From assembly GCF_022201045.2 (NCBI RefSeq), contig NC_068560.1, positions 27,235,501 through 27,299,500 of the forward strand: a stretch of 64,000 bases of DNA, in the 5' to 3' direction. This DNA comes from Citrus sinensis (taxonomy: Eukaryota > Streptophyta > Magnoliopsida > Sapindales > Rutaceae). Below the pieces are notes generated by a model that did not search any database, had not been told where the DNA came from, and was given only the letters and a program-made list of their open reading frames with translations. This document shows, one piece after another, positions 35,857 through 51,800 of this stretch. Numbering within the stretch: the first letter of the stretch is position 1; the number at the start of each line of letters is the position of its first letter. A program made the translations under genes and the position numbers.

Positions 35857-38800
35857 ATGATGGCAACAACAGAAGAGGACGACGAGGAAAGTTTCGGCGA
35901 CTTTACGTTCGCGCCATCCGTTGTAAATTCAATTCCCAAAGCCAACGGCTCAGATCTCTCCTTCACCAACAGCAACGGCAAAAACGACGATGATTGGGGC
36001 GATTTCGTCAAATCCGCTGCGCTCTCCCGCAGCGAATCGCTTCCCACCATATCGTTCGCCAGTGATAAGCCAGCAGATCCGTTCGGTTTCTTCGCCGATC
36101 AACAGAATCAGACATCACAAAATAACAATTCGGTTCCCGCCACGGAGCCTGACTCGGCGCCTAGTCGGATTCGGAGTCAATTCGTGAAACCGAAGGGCGC
36201 GTTGCCGTTATCGTTATTTGGAGTGGTGGAAAATGAAGATGACAAGGAGGAGGGAGCCAGTGCTGCGGGCTTATTGTTTAATGGTGCAACTGAGTTGAAA
36301 ACAAATGATAAGAAAATAGGATCGCATTTGAATGTCAGTGATTTGATTTCGAATTTATATAACCAGAGCGATCAGAGCAAGGGGTCTAATAGTCCAAAGC
36401 TGGATTCAAAAGAATTTGATTTAAATTTTGGTAATTCGAGTCCACATGGATTGAATTCGGAATCAAATGGATTTGATTTGAAGAGAAGCGTGTCGAATTT
36501 GAATCCAAATGGATTAGATTTGAATGGCGGTGTATTGAATTTGGATTCAAATGGGTTAGATTTTAAGAGGACTGTATCGAATTTGGATGCAAAACGATTG
36601 AATTGGGGATTAGATGAGGATGATGAATGGGACTTCAAGGAGGCAGAGCCGAAACTACCAGCTGGAGATTTGACTATTAAGGTAATTAGATAGATTCCTG
36701 ATAAAATTGAGGTTTTTTTTTTTTTTCCTTTTAGCAGCAGTTGATTGTAGCATGTTAAATTAATTTAGTTGGTTGCTGAGAAAATTGAGAGAAATTAATG
36801 ATCTTCATGATATTCTTTAATTTGGATTTGTCTTCTGAATCATAAAAAAAAAATTAAATATTTGTATTATGAGCAGTTGAGTGTAGCTATTTTTTAATAT
36901 ATTTCTTTCCTTCTTTCTTTCATGACGCAGTTTAATGATACTATGGTTGCAAACCTGTTCAAGCAGAGTGAAAATGGACCACCAATATTGAAAGCTGAAA
37001 ATGGAGCAATATCAGATCTTAATGGGTTTAATTCAAGTTGGAATTTGTTCAATTCCGATTTAAATGGCTTGAGTTCAAACTCAAATGGAAATCTAGATGC
37101 AAATAAGTTGAGCTTTTTAGTTGATGAAACTGATGATTTTGAGGAGGATGATGGGTGGGAGTTCAAGGTTGCTGAATCAGGAAGCAATAGTAAGGTAACG
37201 CAATAATTCTTTTGATCTAACAGTGATTTTAAAAAATCTTTGTTACTGCAAGTCAAATTTGTTATGAAATTGTGAAATATAAGAAATTTAAGTTTCAAAT
37301 CATTAGTGCTTTGATGTTGGACTTTTTGGTTGAGTGCTCAAGGGAAATATGTGTAGTCCTCTTGTTTCTCAGTCATGCAAGTAGAATTTTTAAGTTACCC
37401 TGCCTATACTTGCTCCCATCAAAAAAATAAAATTAGTTTACATTAATGTGGCATTATTTTGCATTTTATCTTTTGCTCACCAGTTACCATGCTGGTGAAA
37501 TAAAATGTCTAAGAACAAAGGCATTGTGAATTAAATAGACTTGAAGAATTTTATCTCAGTTGTTGGGTAAAACTTTGACATTACTTCACTCTTCTCTGCA
37601 CTTGAAGAGGACTTCATTTGCATTGTTAAATTTTTGCTTACATAATTTTCCATTGAATTTATACTCTCAGTTTGATAAACACCATTAAACATGCGTGTGC
37701 CAGTGTGGAAGATAATTTCATCTGGTTTATGAAAGACTGACCTCCTTTAATTTTAAGGTTGATAGCAAGGGGCCGCATAGTCCTGAGGGAGTCAAAAACA
37801 CATTTGGGTTTGGCAATGATGTAGTTCTTCCCACTGATCTATTTGCTGCATCAGATGGGATCTCTGAGAAGTCTGATGAATTGAATTTTGGAGATTTCAG
37901 CAAAAGTTCCGCGACTCCAAATGGTATTAATTTCAATTCATTCTCAGACAGCAAGCAGAAGGATGATAATAAAAATGGTTTGACTTCTATGCTGGTTAAT
38001 GGGAATGTTGATAATGGAGCAAATCTCTGGGAATTCAAGGATACGTTTTCAGAAACTGGATCTAAGGATAAGATGGTAAATTGAATTAAAAATCCCACTT
38101 TTTGTATTTAACTATTAGTTTTTCTGCATTTTGTGAATCCAAAATTTTTTGCGTTGAAGAGCTAATGTATAGGGAATTATAGTATTACGGAGATACATAA
38201 CTTATCTTAAATTTGGTTTATACTTACATATTGGTTAGGCTCTTATCTTTTGGCTCGGTTTTGAATTCTTTCATGAATGGAGGTTACCTTCGTTCATTCT
38301 TTTCTGGCAAGATTTTTCTTCTAGTCATGTTATGTTTCATTGCTAACGCAGGGAAAGGAGGTGAAGCTGGAAAACCACAAGGGAGCCCTGCCATTGTCCC
38401 TTTTTGGTGATGGGGAACATGAAACTGACAATTCCTTGATTTCTCAAGATGCTTTAACTGCCAATCCTGCTCCTACTGCTAGTGATAGTGCTAAGAAGAG
38501 TCCTCGTTCAAATATTTCTATCAACGATCTCATATCAAGTTTGTACAGTCAAGCTGAGCAGAATACTTTTGTTAACCCCATCCAAAGTCCAAATGAGGAT
38601 CATTTGGGTTCCACACAAAAAGCTGTGCTAGTAGATGATGATGGTGATTTTGATGATGATTCATGGGAATTTAAAGGTTCCTTTTCTAGATCTATAGGTG
38701 AAAGTCAGACCTCAACTCCTGCTGATGGAGATTCACATATAAAATATTCTACTGATATGGAGCAAAAAGAATATGCAGATTTTTATTCCAGACTGAAGGA

Positions 38801-40582
38801 TGAGTTGTATGTTGTTGCACGATGCCATCTTGACAATCTAAAGGTTGGTAGATTTGTTAAGATATTTATTTTTCCCCCTCAATTTGTCAAGTTGTTTAAG
38901 GGGTTGAACTTTTAAATATGCGTTGTGCTAGAAAGCTCGAGGTGAAGCTTCTCTTTGCGGCGAAGACGTCAATGCTAAAGCTCTTGATAAGGAAATTCAG
39001 GTTGGTGGCTTTATTTGGTCTGGTTCTTGGGTCAATAAATAGCTTTTTGTGATAGCCTTCATATGTTACATACATTTTATCAAAATCTTTTCAAAAAAAT
39101 ATGAAATGTATTTCTTCTTTCAATTCTCTGCTTTCTCAATATCCTGAGTAGATCAGGGTGGAACTTCCCATGCGGGAATGTGGCTGTTGCTAGTTTCTGT
39201 GCATAATACATTTTTCTAGGTGCTATTAATCAGAAATCTTTTTAGTTCTTATTTTATTGGAGCATCTAGCTTCTTTTGCATTGTTATGGGTTATTGTTGT
39301 CCTGTTTGTATTTGGTCTTGTTGTCTACTTCTCATGTTAATCTACCTAAGTAACAATGCCTTTTATTGCTATTGAATAGAAAACTACAGCTTACTAATCG
39401 TGTTGTTCTTCACGTTGTAGGATTTGTCCAATGAATTCCACAAAGATTGTATTATTGCCAAAGAACCTCAATCAGAGAATCATCTGACTAGTAATATTTC
39501 CCTCAATGAATTCGTTGAAGTTCTGCAGGAACCAAAGTTTCATGCACTTGAGTCAGAATATCACTTATCAAAGAGATTGTCATTAGTAAGTGCCTTGGTT
39601 TTTCTTGTTAGATAGAAGCTATATTTCAAAATAAATTCTAAAATTTCTGGTGATAAAAAGTGTCATTTCTACTTCTTGTCTTAAATAGGCAGAGAAGGAT
39701 TGGAGGTCAGCTGTTGAACTCCTAAAACATGCGGCATCAACATCAAAGATTCTAACATTGGGATCAAAGGAGGAACAGTGTAATTATGTTTCCACATGGT
39801 TTAAAGTGTTGTCCGCTTGTGCTCAGGAGCTGAGACATGGTGCCTCAATTTGGAAGCAGTCATTAGAAAAGAACGTCCACAGTCAAACAATATCTGACCC
39901 TCGAGGTACTGCATTAAGCGTTCTATATAAATCTTAGTATCTTTTTACTGTTTGTATCCTAAAGGCTGTACTTTGTCAAAAACAGGCAAGCTGTATGTCC
40001 TTGCCCTTGGAGAAATTTACAGATCAGTTGAAGTCCTTGGATCCTCAGCCAAATTTTACAAGCCATGGCTGTTAAGTTATGCAGACCCCACAGGAATATT
40101 CTCTCTTCTAAGGGAGTGTTCTAACTTATGGTCAAGTTCAGGGCTCGAAGAAGCATTCCTGAGTATATCTGATCCAATAGGTTTTGAATATAATGCAACT
40201 CCCAAGGAGTTACTAGAATCTGTGAAGTATATTCACGATATTGATGTATTGGCACTTCATAACCAAGTTTTCTCTGGGCAAGAGCCTACTTGTCGGCTGA
40301 CACTCCTACCTGCAGGAACGGTGCAAGGTATAACATATTACCAAGCACCCCACACACCCCCCCCAAAAACACACACACACATATGTATTATCAAATGTGT
40401 TTTAGAATCTGCTGCCATAGCCTACAAGTTCCTTGTCTCATGTTTCTGTTGGTCTGCATGTATCAGGTATGAAAATGGTGGTCTGGAATGGAGAGCACTA
40501 TTTTCTTACACTTGCAAACTTGTGGGGGAATTTGATAAGCATCAACCCTCCAAATTTACCGCACGTTCATGTTGGGTCATGA
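35857..40582 (+). CDS. Large acidic protein with repeated W-x-F motifs, synergin/aftiphilin-like
   Basis: Nine exons: 35857-36681, 36931-37194, 37758-38075, 38352-38843, 38932-39000, 39421-39585, 39689-39905, 39986-40327, 40467-40582; 2808 nt, 935 aa. The N-terminal two thirds are acidic, Asn/Ser-rich and probably unfolded. They carry FGDFTF, DDDWGDFVK, DEWDFKEAE, DGWEFKVAE, NLWEFKDTF and DSWEFKGSF, short acidic aromatic motifs like those of gamma-synergin and aftiphilin, which bind clathrin adaptor AP-1 ears. A module KGALPLSLFG...DLISxLYxQ occurs twice (exons 1 and 4). The C-terminal third is ordered (KDWRSAVELLKHA, WFKVLSACAQELRHGASIW, CRLTLLPAG, MKMVVWNGEHYFLTLANLW), resembling the synergin gamma C-terminal region. 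A role in vesicle traffic is inferred. Older plant annotation would call it dentin sialophosphoprotein-related. Exon borders all agree in phase. Confidence 0.8.
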
Positions 40583-41009
40583 GGATATGAGAAGTTTGAA
40601 CGTTTTGTTAGAATCTCCATGGCTGAAACTGCTGGAGCTGGGAAGGTGTTGCTTCTTGGGCATTACCCACAGGGCCTTTGCTCCAGGGACTGTGCTGGAA
40701 AAAGTAAAAAACGTCTGGATTCCAAGAATCTGTTGAGCACACAAGAGTACTTGGTTTGATGAGGATAAGTATCAAATTCCATATTTATTTTTCACTCAAT
40801 CAGTGGATTGATTGCCATTCTTTTTGTGGAAAATGTAGCAAATGTAGAAAAAGAAAAGCTGTATTATTGTGTTATTTAGTTGTGAATGGGTGCTTTCAAT
40901 AAACACGCACCCATATACAAAGAAATATAATGTATCTTCCTTTTCGATACTGTATTGCTGAGTTGAGAGACTCATGATAAGTGAACAAATGAAATTTTGG
41001 TATTTTTAT
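40583..41009. other. 3' flank of the synergin-like gene
   Basis: 427 bp; the first part looks like 3' untranslated sequence of the upstream gene. It ends at the target duplication ATTTTTAT of the following transposon. Confidence 0.4.
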
Positions 41010-42577
41010 TAGGGATGGCAATGGGGAGGGGATCAATCTCTCCGTACCCATCCCTGATATTTTGTGTATGTCCCCGTCCTTTCTATGTCCTTGTCATAAT
41101 TGCTTAAGGTAGCGTTTACTTTTTGGATTGGATTGGGAATCCTGAGGAGTGGGAATCTTAGGATTGGGAGTGTGGAGTGGGAGTGGGAGTAAATAGTTTT
41201 AAATTATAATTTTATCCTTATTTAAAGAATTATAGTTTTTAATTACAAAACTAATAAAAATATATTTAATGAATAATATTTATTTTATTATATTTGTAAA
41301 TTTATTATAATTATTAATATTCTTAATTATGAACAATAAATTATTAATTTTAATATAAAATGAAACCTTATTTTATTTAATATAATTATATTAAATTTAT
41401 TATTATATAAAATAATAATATAATATTATTTCGTACAAAATTAATATTTTCTTAGAATAAACTATTTATTATTATTAATATTAAATAAATATAGTACTAT
41501 TATTTTTAAAATAAATATAATAATATTATATTTATTAATTCTCTATTAATATAATAATATTATTTTAAAATAATTTTAACTTATAATCAATGCAAATTAT
41601 TATTTAGTTAAATATAATATTATTATTCAAATAAATATAATAATATTATTCAAATAAACATAATATTATTTATTTTATTTTATTAATTATAAAATATTAA
41701 ATTAAAAAAATAAAAAGGTAAAAAAGGGAGAGGTGGGAGTGGATTCCCACTCCCACCTCCTCCAATCGAAGTCCCACTCCCACTCCCCACTCCAAAAATG
41801 GGTGGGGCCCACGGAGTGGGATTCCCACTCCCTTCCCATTTTAAGGAAGTAAACGCTGGAGTGAAAGGAATCCACACTCCTCATTCCTACTCCAACAAGT
41901 AAACACAACATAAGAGAATTCTTATTTCCTCCCTGAATAATAATAGGGGATCCCTGGATAATTTTTTTTTTCGATTTTGAGTTAATTATATTAAAATAAA
42001 AAATTTAAATAAAAGTAAAATTTGAAATATATCTTACATTAATTCATTACAAAAGTCACATGCAAAATATAAATTATCAAAATAATTATCTTTGTCAATC
42101 TTTATAATTCCACAATAAAAAAAATAATTTACTTTTATATCGACAATAAATAAATGTAGATACTTAATTAATATTTTTAATAAAACAAAATTTTTAGGCT
42201 AATAGAATCTATCTGGCCTTTTTAATGTTCTAAATAAAAATTTAAGACTTTAATTAGTTAATTAGACCTAAAAATTTAATAATATAAATATTTTGATATT
42301 TATTATTTTTATCAATGTTTATAATTTTATAATATAATTCAAAATTTATTATTTATTTACCAATAATTTTAAAAATAAAAAATTAAAATGGGGCAAATGG
42401 GGAGGGGATCGGGATTTCACCTCATCCGCGTCTCTTCCTCGAATAAGAAATTGTGTGAAAAATTTTTCATGTCCCTTCCCTGAATAATAAATTAGATATA
42501 AAATTATCCTTATACCCTTCCTGAATAGGAAAAATCCCCAAAAATACTTGTTCCCGTAGAGATTTTTATCATCCCTA
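41010..42577. mobile_element. hAT-like element with TAGGGATG ends
   Basis: Left end TAGGGATGGCAATGGGGA, right end TTTTTATCATCCCTA; the 8-bp target duplication ATTTTTAT is exact (41002-41009 and 42578-42585). 1568 bp in total, of which 803 bp are a nested Harbinger-like MITE. The remaining sequence is AT-rich with repeated TCCCT(T/G)CCCTGAATA stretches near the right end. It has the same terminal motif as the MITE nested in the LINE (7793-8431). No coding frame. Confidence 0.88.
41108..41910. mobile_element. Harbinger/Tourist-like MITE nested in the hAT-like element
   Basis: 803 bp; left end GGTAGCGTTTACTT, right end AAGTAAACACAACA, imperfect inverted repeats, with 3-bp target duplication TAA (41105-41107 and 41911-41913), as in PIF/Harbinger elements. 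The centre is almost only A and T, and the ends are GGGAGTGGGAGTGG-rich. A close relative in the opposite orientation lies at 63215-63975. Confidence 0.85.
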
Positions 42578-43108
42578 ATTTTTATGCTAGTCAAAGGATC
42601 CATTCCTAAACATGTAATTTGATTCCTCTATATTTTCAAGTTTCAATTAGTCATGACTTGTGCATGAAGGCAGTCAAGCCGTCTTTTCTTCCTCTCCAAG
42701 AAAATTGAAAGAAACATATAATTTTTTTTGTTTTAGCTGATTCTTAGGTCAATAGTTTTTTAAAACAACTCCAATACCGGTAAATGGGCATTGCTTTTCT
42801 CAAAGTTAAAAGGAAAATGGTTTAAATGACGCAGGCAAATTTTTCTAAATCCAAAATATTTTTTATTTTACCACCAAATGACCAAACAAACCCTTTCATA
42901 TGCAAGTCCCCCATCCAGGAAAGTTCAAACCCCGTGACCAAACAAGCATATAACTCTTATTTTTACTTCACCGCGGATTTCAAAAGCTAAGTAGGGTTAT
43001 GGCATAATTGCGACTGTGCGAGCAATTCCAATAATATATCTTTAGATTCTTTCTTTCTTTCTTTCATTCGCATTCGATTGGTGAGAGAAAGAAAGAAAAT
43101 ATAAAAGA
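42578..43108. other. Upstream region of seryl-tRNA synthetase
   Basis: 531 bp without a gene; probable promoter and leader. A CT/TTTC-rich tract (TTCTTTCTTTCTTTC, 43049-43063) sits just before the start, common in leaders of plant translation-machinery genes. No further element recognised. Confidence 0.4.
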
Positions 43109-45770
<2,662 letters not shown>

Positions 45771-46113
45771 TTTAGTTCATCTATTAAATCCCCAGAAACC
45801 AGTTGCAGAACTAGTGGGATCTAGCTTTTAGATTTGTGAAATCAAAGATTTAGTGGAAACAAATACGAAACCGATCCTCAAATTATTGTGTAATGCATTT
45901 TCAAGAAATTTGACAGCCTGATTTTGTTGTCCACGTCTTGAACTTTTCAAGTTATGACGTGTCAGGATTTGTTGCTTAACCATACAATTATGAAATTTTG
46001 CTACTCAATCTTGTTTTGTTGTACTTCTTTGCTTTCAGTTTTCTTGATCAGAACAAACAGCATAAATAAATGATGCTATATTAAAAAAAAAAATTAAAAA
46101 TTTCACTCGCCCT
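45771..46113. other. Convergent 3' ends of seryl-tRNA synthetase and GUX genes
   Basis: 343 bp between two stop codons, presumably both 3' untranslated regions. AATAAATGA near 46066 may serve as a polyadenylation signal on the plus strand. No gene. Confidence 0.4.
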
Positions 46114-48889
46114 TCATTTGTTATCAACAATATGATATTGCCTGGGATCTTTCGGCTTGATCTTCCAGTGCCCATTAGCCAGATTTGCATTCTCAGCAAT
46201 TCTTCTCCATTTCTTAATCCTTTTATCTATATGCTTTGTTAATGCACAGTACTGTTGCAATTTCTTAGGCATTGCGTCATAAACTTGCCACCATTTCTTA
46301 TGAGCTGAATCACTGGCAAATATATGGCGACTCACCATGTCCCAATTGCAATCATAGTCCTTGTAACACATCCATGGCTTTAACCCCAGATAATGAATTG
46401 CATAAAGACCATCGCCCAGTTGATGTTCCTTATCGTCTTGCTTTGAAAACACCTTCAAATGGTTTATTCTCTTAGGCAGCCTATGCCACCATGTGAACAC
46501 TTCATTAAGAAACCCCTGGTCACCCCCATTGTACGACGAAACCTTAAAGGATTTCAACATCAAATCTTCAAACTTGCACAATGATGGCTCAATCACCATC
46601 ACCCCAGAGTTGAACAACACTTTGTCATTACCTGCTGCTGATAATTCAGGGTAAAAGAAGAACTCATCGATGTTTTTGAGTACTAAAAGATCAGAATCAA
46701 TGAAGATAATTTTATCATATTCAATGAGTTGCCATACTCTAAGCTTGCTATAATTCCACTCATTGTATGAATCTTTCTTGGCAAAGGGGCTACGTATGCG
46801 CGAAATCCACTTGGTTTTCCATCCGGCAGCTCTCAGGCCGCGGAGAGACTTGCCACTTATTGATTTATCATGAAGGAGAACGAGATCTCTAGTCGAGTTT
46901 TTTTGGATTATGCTTTGCGCTAAAGCTATTGCACCACATACATAAGCTTCTGATGAATGTAGGACGGTTACATAAGCTTCTCTTTGATGGTACGTTGTGT
47001 AGTTCAGTTTTGCTAGTCTTGCTTGTGACATAAAATATCTCCGTATTTCTTTGCCTGTAAATCAAAATAAAAGCACTCAAATATTAATTTTAGGTTAATT
47101 TTGCAAAATTAAGAAAAATGAATTACATATGAAGGTTTTGAAGAAGTCGTGGCGTCCGGATTAGGTAATTCTTTCACGGAAATTGAAAGCGCAATTCTCT
47201 AATGCCACATAAGTCTTAATTAGGAAATTGATTTATATTGGCTGAGTTACCAAATTTTGATGCCTTGCCAAATTTTCACACAATCAGAATCATGACTGCT
47301 GTATACATTCTGTGTCTGTAGATTATTACAACTCTTTAAGGATATCAAAATTGAAGAATAGGTCAAATTTAAACCAATTACACCTGTGCACGAGTTGTGC
47401 ATATTTAATTTGGATTTGTCTCATTTATTAATGCTGAACGAATAATTTACTAAAATTTGAAACTAAAGAAAGCAGTAAATTAATGACCCGCCATGACCAG
47501 ATAAATCACTCACTAACCTTTTTTTTTTCCTCAGAACACCTCAAATTTCCGAAGAGAAATTAAATAAAATCTCCTGCATCCATTTCTTGTGAACATTTTA
47601 TATTTTTTTTATATGCAACAAGCTTTCATTAAAATTTAAGACTCTATCCTCTAGAATAAACTCCAAAACATATCGATTAAAATCATAATATTTTCATTCT
47701 CACTATAGATTCGCCTATATAAGCGACCATTAAAGTAGGAAAAAAAAAATAACAATAAGAGCTTAAATACTACTTCGTAAATAATCAAGAAATATGACAA
47801 GCAACAAGAACAACAACTACAAATTCATAAAGATTTTTACGAAATTTTAAGTCACATTTTAATGCATATAACATTGTAAAATTCTTGGAACTGAGTACAA
47901 ACAGTAAGTTAGCATTTGGTTAGAAAATTGTACAGGGGATTTTCTTCTTCAAGTGATGACCAAATTTTCTTCAGTTTCCAAACTACTCGCTATCTAAAAC
48001 ACAAACAAAATGTTTTCGAGAAACCAGGGAAAAAAAAAAAGAAGAAGCAAAACTCACCAGTTTGAGCAAAAGAAGGAGCAATTTGGCATGACCCAACAGG
48101 CATCAATACTTTATGTTTCAATCTCCTCAAGTCAGGCTTATAAACCCAATAATCCCCTGCATGCTCCACAAGATCATCACACCTGAACATCTCCACCATG
48201 GCCCCACAAGAACCCACAAAGACAACGTACACCGCCCGATCAACATCAGGTTTCACCCAACCACTCTCCACCGCTAGATTCGCCACCACGAGATTCACTT
48301 GCAACCTAAACACATCCCTCATCCCACCACCTGCATCTCCATCTCCTCGGCAAGGAACCCTAGCCACTATCACGTCGAGGTACCGGTAATCCTGCGCCGG
48401 CATGGGTATCTCCGGGCACGCCGGTGGGGCCCACTTGTGATCTTCATCAATCCACTCCGGGAAAAAGTCTTCCCATTTTTTATCCTCACCCACATGGTCG
48501 AAACGTACGTGAACAGTTTCAACATGCATGTCACCACGTACGCTATTATAATCATCATCGTCGTCGTCGTTTATATTTACTAAACCAACTTTAATTTTGT
48601 GACCGTTGATATGTTTTTGGACAATATCGAGCCATTTGGGTCTGTGTATTAAGTGGTTAGTATTATATTTATTGTTTGGCTCGTAAGCCAAATGGGGTTG
48701 TTGTTTAGGTTTGAACGACAAAACGATAAGGAAAAGCGAGAAGGAGAGGAGAAGAAGAGAGATTATGAAGAGCTTTTGACTGAAATTTGCGGGTTTGTTA
48801 GAAGAAGATGATGATGAAGCTGCAGCCATTTGATTGAATTTTGCTTCACGTCTTTGTTGAAAGTTGAAAGATTTGTTTTGAGTCGACAT
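46114..48889 (-). CDS. GUX/PGSIP-type glucuronosyltransferase (GT8)
   Basis: Golgi type II membrane glycosyltransferase of family GT8, subgroup GUX (once called plant glycogenin-like starch initiation proteins), which adds glucuronic acid side chains to xylan in secondary walls. Two exons on the minus strand: 48889-48058 and 47054-46114, joined in phase (ACT G/GC AAA); 1773 nt, 590 aa. A short Ser/Gln-rich cytosolic tail is followed by one membrane anchor (LFIISLLLLSFSLFLIVLSF). The stem region has DDDDDDY and conserved stretches (KWEDFFPEW, APPACPEIPMP, GSCQIAPSFAQTGKEI). The catalytic domain carries the metal-binding DxD as FIDSDLLVL (Asp397, Asp399), FNSGVMVIEPS, NGGDQGFLNEVF and HYLGLKPW. 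It looks closest to GUX4/GUX5 of Arabidopsis, a guess from the sequence. Intact. Confidence 0.92.
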
Positions 48890-51800
48890 TTTGTTTTAAG
48901 TTATATCCAACGCATCGAATTGGAATGAAAAGATTGCATTGCAGCACGTTGAGCGTTGTCAAATTGTCTTCTTATGTGTAGGTATTTTATTTTCACACGC
49001 ATTTGATGCGCGTGGGTAGGTTTACTAAATGTATTTCCTTTTTATTATTATTAAGATTAAAATGTACTTCTAATTTTATTATTTTTATCTTATATTTCCG
49101 CAGCCATTAGATTTTTATCAAACAATTGCTATTTACTTATATTTGTTACCTTATTTTGCAAGGTAACAAAACCTGTCAAATTATGAATAAAATCTTTTAC
49201 GCTACACAAAAAAATTATTTAGTGCACGTAAGAGAAAAGTTATTTGTATAAGATTAGATATACATAACTTGATCGAAATGAAATAATATAATTGTAAAAA
49301 TTAACAAAGTAAAATAAATTATAAGCAACTATCTAAGACTTATAAATTCTTAAAAATTCTTACTCTTTGTATATGGTAAGGTAAGAAATTTGAGATCCAT
49401 CTTCAGTTCGAAAAAAAATTATGTCCAAACTCAAAGTCTTTCCTTAGTGAAGCAAAGAAATTCGTACCAACAATATGATCATATAAGCAAATTATTCGTG
49501 ACCAACAATAAGAAAATTATGTATCATACATAAGTCAATAATGAGATTTTTTTTTAAAAGTTAATTATAGTATAATTGAATGGTAACTTAATTTTCTCCT
49601 ACCCATGTGAGCTAAGTGGTACATAAGAATGAGGTTGTCTGAATAATAACAAAAAGTGCAATAAAATATACTTATCTAAACTAAATGCTACATAAAAAGT
49701 TCCTTTTATATACTACTCTCTCTCTCTCTCTCCCCCCTACAATCTAGGTATTTTTTTTAAGTTCATTTTTTAAAAGATTGGAGAGTATATTAAATCTAAA
49801 TCGATTTTTTTTTAGCCTTTACTTCCCTTAAAATTCAAAATCTATTAGCTAGTTAAATAAAAGTACTTGAAAATTATTTGACTAAATCATTGAGGGCATA
49901 ATTTAGACACTGATAAATAGTTAAAAATTTTCAATTAAATATGATCATCTAATGGCGTTCTTAAAGTTCTGTAATCACAGCCAGTACAATGGTTCTATCA
50001 AATGAAATATTTCTATCCAAAATCAATTTCTTTTTTATCATATGGAATTAATCGATTTGGAATTGTGGATTTTTAATAGATATAATAAATACCCCAAGTA
50101 TTTTGATAATATTCTAAAATTATCGTTGAGTTAGTGTGTGGCTTCGGGAGTCACTGTCATGAACTTGGTCAGTCTAACAAATATAACGTAACCCATGGTA
50201 TCATCAAAATATGTGCAACCTTGCTCAGTAGAAACCAAATCAGATTAGGGAAATTATCTCTGTTGTCTTGGTCAATCTTTTGTGACTTCATCAATAGACA
50301 TAACATGTAGCCACGCCACAATTTTTAATTTTAATTGGAATGCTTAGAAGTCTATTAAAAATTATAATGTAACCTAACTAAGAATAATATCAATTATTCT
50401 ATTTTAATATAATATTTAATTAAACTATTGCCATTATTGTACTTAGTCATGGCTCATATGTGGATCCACTAATTGTTTCGCACCGTTGATTGATTGAGGG
50501 ACGGTCAAGATTTGATTAAATATTGGAATTGGTATGCGATCTCATTAAAGTTGACTTCTAAAATTGCATTCTCAATTATTCAGATTTAAAAAACAAGAAT
50601 GATAATATGATAGTTACGTTTTAATATTCTACGTTTGAAATATTATGTTTCTTCTCAAAGCTGCAAATCTCATTTACATTACCTGGTCAAAGACTTCTTG
50701 AAATAAATTATTTATGCTATTAATTCAGTTAGTTAAGGATATACTTTAAATGACATGACATTTAATCAACCAACGATACAACATATATCGATTTAATATT
50801 AAGATATCTAAACATAATGAGACGACAAGATCAATACTCAACATATAATTTATTTTTAATACAATTTCTTTCATAAATATTGATACAATATTATTGTATC
50901 AATGTCATGTCACTTGCTTGACTTTATTTACTTATTACTTTAACTCTTTTAGTACCCATACGTCACTCATTAAACTCGTATATATTTTATATGCATCGAA
51001 TTATTGAGAATAGAATTCATAGAGTTCAACTCTTGCGCATGAACTTAGGATTTCTCTATTAAGTTTTACTTGGATATGATTATATTGTTGTTCTAGTTTA
51101 TGACCTCTTTTAATTTTTTTTCCATACATATGATTTTCATTAAATCACAACTCTAGTTGGCATTTCACATCACCCGCAATTGATTAGTTGCTTTCTAATC
51201 CAACAAAATCAATATGGAAAGAAATAAATGGCAACCGATAAATATTCCAACATTATGTATTACGCTGAAGATTAAGCCAATCCCACTACTACAAAACTGA
51301 ATTTCTTTGATAGAATGCTTTTTCACATGATCATGTATGTGTCAAAGTTTTGTGACAGATATATTATTTTGCTGATGTCGCAAACACAATCGTTTCAAAA
51401 TCTTTAGAGGCCTTGAAATTTTGATTATTCTATAAGAGAATAGTTACAAAATTCTGTCACTAATAGTAAGTTAAGTGATTCTTGATAGAATACTATCAAA
51501 ACATTTATATAAAATCTCACATTTTAATATTTTACAAAAATGTGTTTTAAAGATTTTAATTTTTTTGACATAATTCTATCGGTGAACTTTTTTATTTTAA
51601 TTTTTAATTCCACTTAGGCATTGAAAATGACATAGTTTTAAAAGATTTCAATGACTTAACTGATGTGAATATATCTTTAATAAGTCAACGAAAAAATTCT
51701 ATCAAATAAAATTTACTATTTTATTTATTTTATGTTGCCACATCAATAAATTAAAATGATGACATTTCATACGCTCAAAAAAGAAAAACTTATGTAGGCT

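Noticed and set aside
41683-41911. Pro/Gly/Ser-rich open frames, also at 63178-63435
   Set aside because: They translate the G-rich ends of the Harbinger-like MITE in two frames; shared because the elements are related, not because a protein is conserved.
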